Source: Bacteroidales bacterium (lineage in GTDB: Bacteria > Bacteroidota > Bacteroidia > Bacteroidales > JAADJA01). From it: a stretch of DNA of 58,744 nt. Location: NCBI GenBank assembly GCA_020438105.1, contig JAGQVE010000024.1:1-58744 (forward strand), written 5' to 3'. The notes under the pieces were generated by a model. That model saw only the letters and a list, made by a program, of their open reading frames with translations. It did no database searches and was not told the origin of the DNA. A program made the translations under genes and the position numbers. This document shows, piece after piece, positions 38,601 to 46,405 of the stretch (position 1 is its first letter; each line of letters begins with the position of its first letter).

Positions 38601-39538
38601 CACGAACTACCTTAAATGGAACCACCGATCAATCTATTTATTTACTCAACGACCAGGAAATTACCGGTCAGGTTTATTTAGATGCTTTGAGCGCGGGAGC
38701 TCCCTATCAATGGTATTTTGATGGATTGATTTTAGATTCACCGGATTTTACAGGAGAAACCTCAAGCAACCTTGTATGGCAAGTCCCTGTAAATCAATCG
38801 TGGTACGGCGACTTTTACTGCCAAACCGGGGCAGGTCAATCAAGGAGTATTTCGGTTGATGGTGGGCTTATCGTTGATTTTGCTGTATTCCTTGAAGGCC
38901 CATTTAATGGCAGTACAATGAGTATTGATTTAAATACAAACGGGCTGGTTCCTTTGTCGCAACCTTACAATGTTGCCCCCTGGAATTATTCCGGAACCGA
39001 ATCAGTTGTATCAATTCCAGCCGATGTTGTTGATTGGGTATTGGTTGAATTTCGTGAAACATCAGGTGGTCCTGAAACAGCTACATCAGGAACGATGGTC
39101 AAACAGCAGGCACTTTTTTTAAGAAACGATGGAAAAATTGTACAATTAGATGGTTCAACCGAATTTAAAGTAAATGCACCAACCATTACAAATGACCTCT
39201 ATGTAGTTGTTTATCATAGAAATCACCTTGCGGTAATGTCGGCAAATCCAATTTCATTTGATGTTGCCCCGCTAGCCTACGATTTTTCAACAGGTATGAA
39301 TCAGGCTTATGGTTCAAGTGGACAAAAAGATATTGGTGGTGGAAGCTATGGGATGTTTGCTGGCGACGGTGATGCCAACAACCTGGTTCAAAATACCGAC
39401 GAAACCAATGTTTGGCAACCACAACTCAACCAGTTTGGATACCTCAATGGTGATTTTAATATGAATGGTATTGTACAAAATAACGATGAAACAAGCTACT
39501 GGCGTGTGAACCTGAATTTTGCCAGCCAGGTACCTTGA
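35633..39538 (+). CDS. Large secreted repeat protein with paired Ca-binding-like C-terminal motifs
   Basis: This 1301-residue protein has a signal peptide (MKTRITTSFLLGLFFLLCSPNLTLA) and a first block typical of Bacteroidota cell-surface proteins (PGGSGNWSDGSTWVGGFAPNPGDDIIINGTVYL). A long Asn/Thr/Gly-rich beta-helix-like body follows, with at least three modules of about 177 residues (LQNRP, ATITGDLTNNG, FHDVIVESNTIDLNG). The C terminus carries two dockerin-like units (GDGDANNLVQNTDETNVW and GDFNMNGIVQNNDETSYW) and ends SQVP. It lacks the usual T9SS type A domain; the end resembles an alternative C-terminal region known in this phylum. An adhesin or surface-layer role is inferred. Upstream lies a 204-base gap without recognisable sites. 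Confidence 0.8.
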   Translation: MKTRITTSFLLGLFFLLCSPNLTLAAIIESQPGGSGNWSDGSTWVGGFAPNPGDDIIINGTVYLNLSTTMNDITVNASGALISLGGTRTLSITGNITNHGTLQSSGYALNLNINGNIYHDGILWANGITSLTGTTDQEIWSSSTFSGSSFNSVVSAKNIIITSDNISFEGCNIDINDVNVVFANGQLSVTGGYITDMVVTANELDITMNDGAYLDDFSCFANYVRLHDLVNIHTDVVFDDNDYEVTVEVVDTLQNTTGGNRLLTVNGNLHNNGYIRNNIYALNIDVAGSVVNSGSWTNYITNLIGDGNQFLTFNAEFAGANFTSNMVEGGIATATNALRFTGTQINFNGDSLYMNAGNDSIFMDGGYMYDITIIAGASPWQIYCYQSNSAYYDNADIEGDDVVFDGTFDILSYFNVKGNARVEGVFQNRSSGSQVASINGNLTNNGTIQDNVYNLTLNVAGDINQNGIWTNNSTFLTGVNDQNFTFTSVFEGANFTSSKPNGKVISHSTLSFNGTTIYFNYDTLMFAAGADSLIFAGSNEYFQEAVITKAASAKTAGFLNITQNDNAYFHDIIIESNTIDLNGTFQFTSPLAFIGHVFVEGILQNRPTSSNSATITGDLTNNGEIKDDVYNCYLYVSGNINQYGTWTNNHVYLNGNSNQEFAFTKTFEATNLTNIKTGGNVIANTTLSFNNSNINFNFDTLIFNTNADSLIFKGNNNYLQEALITKAAAKTPGFLNITMDDNAYFHDVIVESNTIDLNGAFQYTTPMEFIGDVTVEGFLQNRPTGNYAATITGNVTNNGTIQNLVYSNTLYIIGNIAQNGVWSNHYNYLTGTSTQSISSTNPFTCYRIVDNNPASSLEAISDLSFVNTDVDLGGSALTITGDFMVSVTDAWFINTNISSSKCGLTMHGDSYLQNISLENATLYDWVKVRSGCSFSGKTVVLDTLSPYPNITPTVIIDGDITNNGSIQNNSYSLYLEIYGNIINNGLWTNTRTTLNGTTDQSIYLLNDQEITGQVYLDALSAGAPYQWYFDGLILDSPDFTGETSSNLVWQVPVNQSWYGDFYCQTGAGQSRSISVDGGLIVDFAVFLEGPFNGSTMSIDLNTNGLVPLSQPYNVAPWNYSGTESVVSIPADVVDWVLVEFRETSGGPETATSGTMVKQQALFLRNDGKIVQLDGSTEFKVNAPTITNDLYVVVYHRNHLAVMSANPISFDVAPLAYDFSTGMNQAYGSSGQKDIGGGSYGMFAGDGDANNLVQNTDETNVWQPQLNQFGYLNGDFNMNGIVQNNDETSYWRVNLNFASQVP
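36900..38010 (+). repeat. Internal tandem modules of about 530 bp
   Basis: Three copies of the CAAAACAGG-centred block (encoding QNRP or QNRS) begin near 36910, 37441 and 37972. The FHDxIxESNTIDLNG block recurs near 37338 and 37867. The copies differ at many third positions, indicating older duplication rather than recent slippage. Confidence 0.75.
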
Positions 39539-39635
39539 TTTTAAGAAATTACACTGAGTAGGATTTTACACATTTTACCAAAACCGTTAAGGTGACACTG
39601 ACCAAATAGTCGTTTTTGATTGATCGTCAGGTAAG

Positions 39636-39666
39636 GCACCCACTCATTTGAGTAGGGTGCTTTTTT
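39636..39666 (+). terminator. Intrinsic terminator after the repeat-protein gene
   Basis: GCACCC-ACTCA and TGAGT-A-GGGTGC form an 11-bp stem with one bulged A and a TT loop, followed by six T. It stands 98 bases after the stop of the large gene. Confidence 0.85.
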
Positions 39667-39697
39667 AACTTTTATACTTTACAGTTGTTAACAAGGC

Positions 39698-40219
39698 ATG
39701 AAAAAGTTCGTCTCCTTACTCCGCGGAATCAATGTTGGTGGAAACAAGAAGGTGCCTATGTCCGATTTGATTAATCATTATGGAAAAATGGGATTCCAAA
39801 ATGTTAAAACAATTCTGAATTCCGGGAATGTGGTCTTTGAAGGAAATGATAAAAGCCCGGATCAAATTCCAGCACATCTCGAAAAAGCCTTTGGTTTTGA
39901 AATTCCGGTGATCACTGTTCCCTTTGAACAAATCCTTCAGATCATTCAAATGGATCCTTTTAAAAACATTGAGGTTACACCCAAAACACGACTTTACATA
40001 ACCTTTCTTCCAGAGCCTCACAATAACCCCCTCGAAATTCCATATTCATCTGAAGATAATTCCTTTCAAATCATTCATCAAACTGCTACCATGCTGTTCA
40101 GCGTTCTTGATCTCAACAAAACTGGAACTGTTGATGCTATGAAAATCCTTGAAAAAGCATATGGCAAAAACATCACCACCCGAAATTTAAATACGGTTCA
40201 GAAAATTGGGAAACTGTGA
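39698..40219 (+). CDS. DUF1697-family protein
   Basis: This 173-residue protein begins MKKFVSLLRGINVGGNKKVPMSDL and contains MGFQNVKTILNSGNVVFEG, the two conserved blocks of DUF1697, and ends with the helical KILEKAYGKNITTRNLNTVQKI. The family is widespread and its function unknown. No signal peptide is present, so it is cytoplasmic. It lies alone between a terminator and a repetitive gap. Confidence 0.9.
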   Translation: MKKFVSLLRGINVGGNKKVPMSDLINHYGKMGFQNVKTILNSGNVVFEGNDKSPDQIPAHLEKAFGFEIPVITVPFEQILQIIQMDPFKNIEVTPKTRLYITFLPEPHNNPLEIPYSSEDNSFQIIHQTATMLFSVLDLNKTGTVDAMKILEKAYGKNITTRNLNTVQKIGKL

Positions 40220-40220
40220 T

Positions 40221-40258
40221 TTGGTTGAACTGGTTGAATTGGGTAAATTGGTTGAATT
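40221..40258. repeat. Short GGTTGAA tandem words in a non-coding gap
   Basis: Four spaced copies of TTGGTTGAA-like words (TTGGTTGAAC, TGGTTGAATT, GGTAAATT, TGGTTGAATT) start just after the DUF1697 stop. The rest of the 260-base gap before moxR has ACTGCAAACTGCAAAC duplications and a -7 box near its end, and no open frame. Confidence 0.55.
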
Positions 40259-40446
40259 AGTGAATATCAGAATCTAACAAACCAACTGCAAACTGCAAAC
40301 TATCTACTGCCAGCTAACACTTCTATCTATCTCTTCAGGCCTCTCAACCTGCCCATTCTTCAAACTTCACCAATCACCATTCTCTCCTAACCTTCTGTTT
40401 AACATTATTTAACAAGGCTTTAACCCTTTTCGAGTAATTGAATCCA

Positions 40447-40454
40447 TAATTTTG
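40447..40454 (+). promoter_or_regulatory. -7 promoter box of the Bat operon
   Basis: TAATTTTG exactly matches TAnnTTTG and lies 25 bases before the moxR ATG, giving a leader of about 19 bases. A clear -33 TTG at the expected distance is not seen. Confidence 0.45.
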
Positions 40455-40479
40455 CGTTTCGAAATAAAATTAAAGAAAA

Positions 40480-41472
40480 ATGGAGCAGACTGATATTAAA
40501 GAACTCAACGAACGCATTCAAAAGGAGAGCGCTTTTGTTGATGTTATAAACCTGGAGATGCACAAAGTGATCGTGGGTCAAAAGCACATGGTGGAGCGAT
40601 TGCTGATCGGATTGCTGGCCAATGGTCATATACTTTTGGAGGGCGTTCCGGGTTTGGCAAAAACGCTGGCTATCACTTCGCTGGCTCAGGTGATTGATGC
40701 CAAATTCTCGCGTATTCAATTCACCCCCGATTTGCTACCTGCCGACCTGTTGGGTACCATGATATACAGCCAAAAGAAAGAAGAATTTGTTGTCCGTAAA
40801 GGACCCATTTTCGCCAATTTCATTCTGGCTGATGAGATCAACCGTTCGCCGGCAAAAGTGCAGAGTGCATTGCTGGAAGCCATGCAGGAACGACAGGTGA
40901 CCATTGGCGATCATACTTATCCGCTGGAAGAACCGTTTTTAGTTTTGGCAACCCAAAACCCCATTGAACAGGAAGGTACTTATCCGTTGCCTGAAGCACA
41001 GGTTGACCGTTTTATGCTGAAAGTGATCATTAATTATCCCCAAAAGGAAGAAGAAAAGTTGATCCTCAGGCAAAACATCACCCGAACTTTTGCAAAAGTG
41101 AACACGACCCTTAAAACGGAAGATATAATAAAAGCAAGAAATGTAGTTCGGGAGGTTTACCTGGATGAAAAAATTGAGAATTACATAACAGATATTGTAT
41201 TTTCGTCCCGTTACCCTGCTAAATTCAAGCTCAGCAAATTTGAGGGGCTGATCAATTATGGAGCTTCGCCGCGTGCTTCCATCAACATGGCACTGGCAGC
41301 CAAAGCTTTTGCATTTATCAAACGCCGGGGTTATGTAATTCCGGAGGATGTGCGTGCAGTAGCGCATGACGTGATGCGCCACAGGATCGGGCTTACTTAC
41401 GAAGCTGAAGCAGAAAACATCACTACCGAAGATATCATCAATGAAATTTTGAACACGGTTGAGGTTCCGTAA
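40480..41472 (+). CDS. MoxR-family AAA+ ATPase
   Basis: This 330-residue ATPase has Walker A GVPGLAKT (about 47-54), Walker B ILADEINRSPAKVQSALLEAMQERQVTIGD, the sensor ATQNPIEQEGTYPLPEAQVDRFM and a C-terminal lid with the SPRASINMALAAKAFA segment. MoxR proteins act as chaperones that mature VWA-domain protein complexes. Here it is the first gene of the Bat operon, whose BatA and BatB proteins carry such VWA domains. Confidence 0.96.
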   Translation: MEQTDIKELNERIQKESAFVDVINLEMHKVIVGQKHMVERLLIGLLANGHILLEGVPGLAKTLAITSLAQVIDAKFSRIQFTPDLLPADLLGTMIYSQKKEEFVVRKGPIFANFILADEINRSPAKVQSALLEAMQERQVTIGDHTYPLEEPFLVLATQNPIEQEGTYPLPEAQVDRFMLKVIINYPQKEEEKLILRQNITRTFAKVNTTLKTEDIIKARNVVREVYLDEKIENYITDIVFSSRYPAKFKLSKFEGLINYGASPRASINMALAAKAFAFIKRRGYVIPEDVRAVAHDVMRHRIGLTYEAEAENITTEDIINEILNTVEVP

Positions 41473-41481
41473 TAAAGTTTT

Positions 41482-41608
41482 GGGTTCAGAGTTCAGGATT
41501 CAGTGTCTACTATCAACCCTCAACTCAGAACCCAGAACCCTGAACTCTGAACCCGGAACCCGGAACCCTGAACTCAGAACCCTGAACTCAGAACCCAGAA
41601 CCCTGAAC
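41482..41608. repeat. Simple-repeat block with 16-bp inverted repeat inside the Bat operon
   Basis: GGGTTCAGAGTTCAGG (41482-41497) is the exact reverse complement of 41539-41554. From 41521 to 41608 the DNA is a degenerate tandem array of GAACCC, TGAACTC and CAGAACC words with a 7-14 base period. It fills the gap between moxR and the DUF58 gene and could fold strongly in the mRNA. Confidence 0.8.
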
Positions 41609-41621
41609 TAACATTTGAGTT

Positions 41622-42497
41622 GTGGAAACAAAAGAGATATTCAAAAAAGTACGGAAGATAGAGATCAAAACTCGCGGGCTGTCGAACCAGATCTTTTCGG
41701 GGCACTACCACAGTAGCTTCAAGGGGAAAGGTATGGCATTCAGCGAGGTACGCGAATACCAGTATGGTGATGATATCCGTAATATCGACTGGAATGTAAC
41801 TGCGCGGTTCAATCATCCTTTTGTTAAAATTTTCGAGGAGGAACGCGAACTTACGGTGATGCTACTGATTGATGTGAGTGGGTCCAACGAGTTCGGAACG
41901 GTTAATCAGTTGAAGGAGGAACAAATGACTGAGATTGCTGCTGTGCTTGCCTTTTCTGCAATTCACAACAACGATAAGGTGGGCGTGATCTTTTTTAGTG
42001 ATAAAATTGAAAAATTCATTCCGCCCAAAAAAGGAACCTCCCATATTCTAAGGATCATTCGCGAATTGATCGATTTCCACCCCGAAAGTCAGAAAACAAA
42101 TGTTGCTGAAGGATTGCGTTATTTGACCAATGCTATTAAAAAACGTTGCACAGCTTTCATCATTTCCGATTTTATGGATAAAGGGTTTGACAATGCACTT
42201 AAAATTGCCGGAAGCAAACACGACCTGGTAGCATTAAGAGTTTATGATGAACGGGAAAAAGAGCTGCCAAACATCGGACTGACAAAGGTTTATAATAAAG
42301 AATCAGACAATACGATGTGGGTGGATACCTCTTCAAACAAAACCAGGGAGGCATATAATAAATGGTGGAAAGAACACGACGAATATTTAACCCGACTGTT
42401 TTTGAGAAGTGGCGTGGACGCAGCACATTTCAGCACAGCCGAAGATTATGTACGACCATTGGTAAACCTTTTTAAAAGACGAGAAGCAAGATATTAG
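41622..42497 (+). CDS. DUF58-domain protein of the Bat operon
   Basis: This 291-residue protein carries the DUF58 core SEVREYQYGDDIRNIDWNVTARF followed by a VWA-like segment (LTVMLLIDVSGSNEFG). It has no membrane helix. It starts at GTG 41622, because no ATG stands close upstream. DUF58 proteins regularly pair with MoxR ATPases and are thought to be part of the same assembly. The next gene begins one base after its stop. Confidence 0.93.
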   Translation: METKEIFKKVRKIEIKTRGLSNQIFSGHYHSSFKGKGMAFSEVREYQYGDDIRNIDWNVTARFNHPFVKIFEEERELTVMLLIDVSGSNEFGTVNQLKEEQMTEIAAVLAFSAIHNNDKVGVIFFSDKIEKFIPPKKGTSHILRIIRELIDFHPESQKTNVAEGLRYLTNAIKKRCTAFIISDFMDKGFDNALKIAGSKHDLVALRVYDEREKELPNIGLTKVYNKESDNTMWVDTSSNKTREAYNKWWKEHDEYLTRLFLRSGVDAAHFSTAEDYVRPLVNLFKRREARY

Positions 42498-42498
42498 C

Positions 42499-43506
42499 AT
42501 GAAGATTTTATTTAAAATAGCGTTTACGTTGTTGTTGGCTTTCTGGAATTTGATCTCGCTGGCACAAACCGAGGCCAATATTAAGCTTGACACCAATGCT
42601 ATTCTGGTGGGTGATCAAACAGGGCTCGAAATTGAATTTAACTGTCCGGCAACCTATGAGGTAAAATGGCCGGTTTTTGCCGATACCCTCAGCAGGGAGA
42701 TCGAGATCATTAAAAAATCGGCCAAAGAAACCATCCCTTCAGCAGATAAATCACAAAACAAATACATCCAAAAACTGACAATTACCAGTTTTGATTCAGG
42801 CTATTATGCCATTCCTCCTGTAGTCATTCAATATCGCAAACCCGATGATTCCACCTGGTTTACCATGGAAACTGAGCCTTTATTACTTGGTGTGAATTCG
42901 GTTCCGGTAAACCTGCAGGGTGAAATAAAAGACATCAAACCACCTGAGCATGCGCCATTCACTTTCCGTGAGGCGCTACCTTATATTTTGATTTTTCTCG
43001 GTGTTGCATTGGCAACTTTCCTGCTAATTTGGTATTTTAAAAAACGGAAGAAGGCGGAACCAATTTTCAGAGTTGCTCCCAAACCCCAGCTCCCGGCCCA
43101 TCAGATTGCGATGGATGCATTGGAAACTTTGCGGTTTAAAAAACTGTGGCAAAATGGCCAAATCAAAGAATATCACACTGAACTGACGGATATTGTTCGT
43201 GATTATCTCCATGGCAAATTCAATATTCAGGCGCAGGAATATACCTCGGAAGAAATTATGGAGGCTGTGAATAAAACTCAGGCCAATCCTCAAGCCAAAG
43301 ACAAACTGCGGCAAACCCTTGCACTGGCTGATATGGTGAAATTTGCCAAAATGCAACCCCTGCCCTTAGAACATGATGCCAGCCTGAACAATGCCATCGA
43401 CTTTGTGAAAGAAACCATGCACCTTGGGATAAACGGAACAAATTCAAACACCGCATTGGAAATGGCTAACAGCGACGAAAGAAAGGAGGTGCAGGATGTT
43501 CAATAA
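42499..43506 (+). CDS. Bat-operon membrane protein of unknown function
   Basis: This 335-residue protein has a signal peptide (MKILFKIAFTLLLAFWNLISLAQ), a periplasmic beta-rich domain of about 130 residues (LDTNAILVGDQTGLEIEFNCP) similar in style to the BatD beta domain, one membrane helix (ALPYILIFLGVALATFLLIWYFKKRKK, about 157-180) and a cytoplasmic helical tail resembling DUF4381-type proteins (HQIAMDALETLRFKKLWQNGQIKEYHTELTDIVRDYLHGKF). It overlaps batA by 11 bases, so translation is likely coupled. Confidence 0.8.
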   Translation: MKILFKIAFTLLLAFWNLISLAQTEANIKLDTNAILVGDQTGLEIEFNCPATYEVKWPVFADTLSREIEIIKKSAKETIPSADKSQNKYIQKLTITSFDSGYYAIPPVVIQYRKPDDSTWFTMETEPLLLGVNSVPVNLQGEIKDIKPPEHAPFTFREALPYILIFLGVALATFLLIWYFKKRKKAEPIFRVAPKPQLPAHQIAMDALETLRFKKLWQNGQIKEYHTELTDIVRDYLHGKFNIQAQEYTSEEIMEAVNKTQANPQAKDKLRQTLALADMVKFAKMQPLPLEHDASLNNAIDFVKETMHLGINGTNSNTALEMANSDERKEVQDVQ

Positions 43507-44491
43507 CCTTGAATTCAACAACCCGGATTATTTATACCTGCTTATCGTTTTGCCTTTGCTGGGGCTATATTACTGGTACAAGCATCGCCGCGACCATGCA
43601 GAAATCCAGGTATCATCGACAGAAGTTTTTGCAGCAAGAAAAGGGAGCATAAAACAATATCTGTATTACAGTTTGTATGTTTTTCGTGTGCTGGCCATTG
43701 GATTGCTCATTGTGGCGCTGGCAAGGCCTCAAACGACTTCGAGCAGGCAGGATGTTACCATTGAAGGGATTGATATTGTGATGGCACTGGATGTTTCCGG
43801 TTCAATGCTCGCAATGGACCTTAAGCCCGACAGGCTGGAAGCGGCCAAAGAAGTGGCTTCGGAGTTTATTGCCGGAAGGCCCAATGATCGTTTCGGACTG
43901 GTCATCTTTAGCGGGGAAACATTCACACAAGCGCCGCTCACAACGGACCACTCGGTAGTTATTAACCTGTTTAAGGATATCAAGAGTGGAATGATAGAAG
44001 ACGGAACGGCTATAGGCGACGGACTGGCTACTTCGGTGAACAGGCTGAAAGACAGCAAGGCTGTGAGCAAGGTGATTATCCTGCTTACAGATGGAGTAAA
44101 TAATATGGGTTCGGTGGACCCGTTATCAGCGGCAGAAATTGCCAAGCTTTATGGTATTCGTGTTTATACGATTGGTGTAGGTTCTGAAGGGCAGGCTCCG
44201 GTTCCGGTTCAGGGCATGTTTGGAACCCAGATCAAATACATGGATGTTAACATTGATGAAGAGATGTTGCAAAAGGTTGCAGAACTTACGGATGGTCGTT
44301 ATTTCAGGGCAACCAGCAACAATAAACTAAGAGAGATTTACAGCGAGATCGACAAACTTGAAAAATCGAAAATAGATGTGACAGAGTTTAAGAAAAAGAA
44401 GGAAGAATTTTTCATGTTTGCCCTGATCGCTTTGATTTTATTGAGTGCAGAGTTTTTACTTCGAAATACGGTATTCCGCTCAGCACCCTAA
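43496..44491 (+). CDS. batA: VWA-domain membrane protein BatA
   Basis: This 331-residue protein has two N-terminal membrane helices (YLYLLIVLPLLGLYYW and VFRVLAIGLLIVALARPQ), a VWA domain with MIDAS motif IVMALDVSGSMLAMD and a C-terminal helix (FMFALIALILLSAEFLLRNTVF). It is one of the two VWA components of the Bacteroides aerotolerance (Bat) complex. The exact activity is unknown; loss affects oxygen or stress tolerance in some species but not in others. Confidence 0.93.
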   Translation: MFNNLEFNNPDYLYLLIVLPLLGLYYWYKHRRDHAEIQVSSTEVFAARKGSIKQYLYYSLYVFRVLAIGLLIVALARPQTTSSRQDVTIEGIDIVMALDVSGSMLAMDLKPDRLEAAKEVASEFIAGRPNDRFGLVIFSGETFTQAPLTTDHSVVINLFKDIKSGMIEDGTAIGDGLATSVNRLKDSKAVSKVIILLTDGVNNMGSVDPLSAAEIAKLYGIRVYTIGVGSEGQAPVPVQGMFGTQIKYMDVNIDEEMLQKVAELTDGRYFRATSNNKLREIYSEIDKLEKSKIDVTEFKKKKEEFFMFALIALILLSAEFLLRNTVFRSAP

Positions 44492-44527
44492 CTAAAAACT
44501 AATCAACTAGAAACTGATAATTAAAAA

Positions 44528-45559
44528 ATGTTTCGTTTCGAACACCCCGACATATTATACGTTTTGTTCGCCCTTCCGGCGCTGGTAGCCTTGTTCGTGT
44601 GGATGCTCCTATGGCAAAAAAAGGCATTGCGCAGGTATGGTGAATGGAAAGTGATCAACAGGCTGGTGCCTGCCATGTCGAAATCACGCCTGATCTTCCG
44701 ATTCGTAGTTTTAATGTTTGCATTTGTATTCCTGATCCTGGGGTTGGCAAATCCACAAATCGGGTCAAAACTGGTAGAAGGCGAGCGTAAAGGAATTGAC
44801 CTGATGGTTTGCCTGGATGTATCGAACAGCATGCTGGCCCAGGATATTAAACCTAACCGGTTAGAACGGGCGAAGCAGGCCATTTCGAAAATGATCGATA
44901 AACTCGGTAACGACCGGATTGGAATGATCGTTTTTGCAGGAAATGCTTACGTGCAACTTCCTATCACAACGGATCATTCGGCGGCAAAGTTGTTCTTGTC
45001 GACCGTAAATACCAAAATAGTTCCTACACAGGGAACTGCCATTGGTGAAGCACTTGAACTTGCTGCTAAGTCCTTTGATGACGAAACCCACAGCAGGGCA
45101 ATCATCGTGATTACCGATGGAGAAAACCATGAAGATGATGCCGTTGAAATTGCCAAAACAATTGCTGATCAGGGGATCAATATTTACACTATCGGAATGG
45201 GGTTGCCCGAGGGAACTCCAATTCCTGAGTACGATCAGTATGACCGGCAAATCGGTTATAAAAAAGACCGGCAGGGTAATACAGTTATTACCCGCCTGAA
45301 TGAAACAGCCCTGCAGCAAATTGCCGCTGAAGGAAAAGGCATTTATGTGAGGGCAAATAATACACAGGCAGGCTTGAGTAAGGTTTTTGATGAAATAAAC
45401 AAACTTGAAAAAACTGAATTTGAAAGTAAGATGTTTTCGGATTACGAAAGCCGCTTTCAATACTTTATCGCTGCAAGTTTGTTATTATTGATAATTGAAT
45501 TGTTAATTTTTGAAAGAAAAAGCAAATGGTTAAGCAAAATAAAATTGTTTGGCAATTGA
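44528..45559 (+). CDS. batB: VWA-domain membrane protein BatB
   Basis: This 343-residue paralogue of BatA has the same layout: two N-terminal membrane helices (ILYVLFALPALVALFVWML, FRFVVLMFAFVFLILGLANPQ), a VWA domain with LMVCLDVSNSMLAQD and a C-terminal helix (YFIAASLLLLIIELLIFE). Ser-Gly of the BatA MIDAS is Ser-Asn here (DVSNS), still compatible with metal binding. The start of the batC frame overlaps its end. Confidence 0.93.
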   Translation: MFRFEHPDILYVLFALPALVALFVWMLLWQKKALRRYGEWKVINRLVPAMSKSRLIFRFVVLMFAFVFLILGLANPQIGSKLVEGERKGIDLMVCLDVSNSMLAQDIKPNRLERAKQAISKMIDKLGNDRIGMIVFAGNAYVQLPITTDHSAAKLFLSTVNTKIVPTQGTAIGEALELAAKSFDDETHSRAIIVITDGENHEDDAVEIAKTIADQGINIYTIGMGLPEGTPIPEYDQYDRQIGYKKDRQGNTVITRLNETALQQIAAEGKGIYVRANNTQAGLSKVFDEINKLEKTEFESKMFSDYESRFQYFIAASLLLLIIELLIFERKSKWLSKIKLFGN

Positions 45560-45570
45560 TCGGCATTGGC

Positions 45571-46326
45571 ATGCTGAAAAAACTGGTATGGGTGGTGTTG
45601 CTTTATGCCGGAGCTACCTTTGCACAAAAGGAAAATAAATATATCCGCTCGGGAAATGATAATTTCTATGAAGATAACTATAAGGAAGCTGAGGTGGATT
45701 ATATGAAAGCACTGGAGAAAAATCCGGAATCCGTTAAAGGTCAATATAACCTGGGCGGGGCACTGTACAAACAGGAAAATTATGAAGGTGCTTCAAAGAT
45801 ATATGGAAATGTGGCAAGCCGCGCTGAGGATGATGCGTCGAAAGCTGATGCTTTTTTTAACCTGGGAAATTCGTACATGAAAGAGCAAAAGCTGGATGAA
45901 GCCATTGAGGCATATAAAAATGCGCTGAGGATTGCTCCCGATGACATGGACACCAAATACAACCTGGAATATGCAAAAAAAATGAAGCAGCAACAACAGC
46001 AGCAGCAGCAACAGAACCAGGATCAGCAAAAGGACCAGGATAAACAGGATCAGCAGGATCAGCAGGACAAACAACAACAGCAGAACCAGGATCAACAACA
46101 GGATCAGCAAGATCAGCAAAATCAGCAAGATCAGCAACAGCAGAACCAGGATCAGCAGAACCAGCAACAACAGCAACAGCAACAATCGCAACCACAGCAA
46201 ATTTCAAAACAGGATGCTGAACGTATGCTGGAAGCATTGAAAAATGATGAAAATAAAACACTGGAGAAAGTTCAGCAGATGCAGTTGCAAAAAGTGAAAT
46301 CAAAAAGTGTGGAAAAAGATTGGTAA
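45571..46326 (+). CDS. batC: TPR protein BatC with a long Gln-rich segment
   Basis: This protein of about 251 residues starts at ATG 45571 (MLKKLVWVVLLYAGATFAQ signal peptide) rather than 45526, which lies inside batB. Three TPR units follow (SVKGQYNLGGALYKQENYEGASKIYGNVA; ADAFFNLGNSYMKEQKLDEAIEAYKNALRI). A stretch of about 75 residues made almost entirely of Gln, Asp and Asn (DNA 45988-46200) comes next, then a short helix (DAERMLEALKNDENKTLEKVQ). The Gln-rich linker may act as a flexible or aggregating tether in the periplasm. Confidence 0.9.
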   Translation: MLKKLVWVVLLYAGATFAQKENKYIRSGNDNFYEDNYKEAEVDYMKALEKNPESVKGQYNLGGALYKQENYEGASKIYGNVASRAEDDASKADAFFNLGNSYMKEQKLDEAIEAYKNALRIAPDDMDTKYNLEYAKKMKQQQQQQQQQNQDQQKDQDKQDQQDQQDKQQQQNQDQQQDQQDQQNQQDQQQQNQDQQNQQQQQQQQSQPQQISKQDAERMLEALKNDENKTLEKVQQMQLQKVKSKSVEKDW

Positions 46327-46383
46327 ATGTGGAAGTAATTGAACGAAACCCTGAATTGATTTAAAAACAAAATGATAATTGAA

Positions 46384-46391
46384 TAATTTTG
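46384..46391 (+). promoter_or_regulatory. Possible internal promoter before batD
   Basis: TAATTTTG matches TAnnTTTG exactly and lies 15 bases before the batD ATG at 46406, in the longest gap of the late part of the Bat operon. No -33 at the standard distance is seen, so this may be chance. Confidence 0.3.
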
Positions 46392-46405
46392 CCGTTATCA
46401 ATCAA

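Noticed and set aside
45793..46303. Long antisense frames opposite the BatC Gln tract (Leu- or Val/Ala-rich)
   Set aside because: They are open only because CAG/CAA repeats read backwards lack stops; the composition is extreme and no start or domain supports them.
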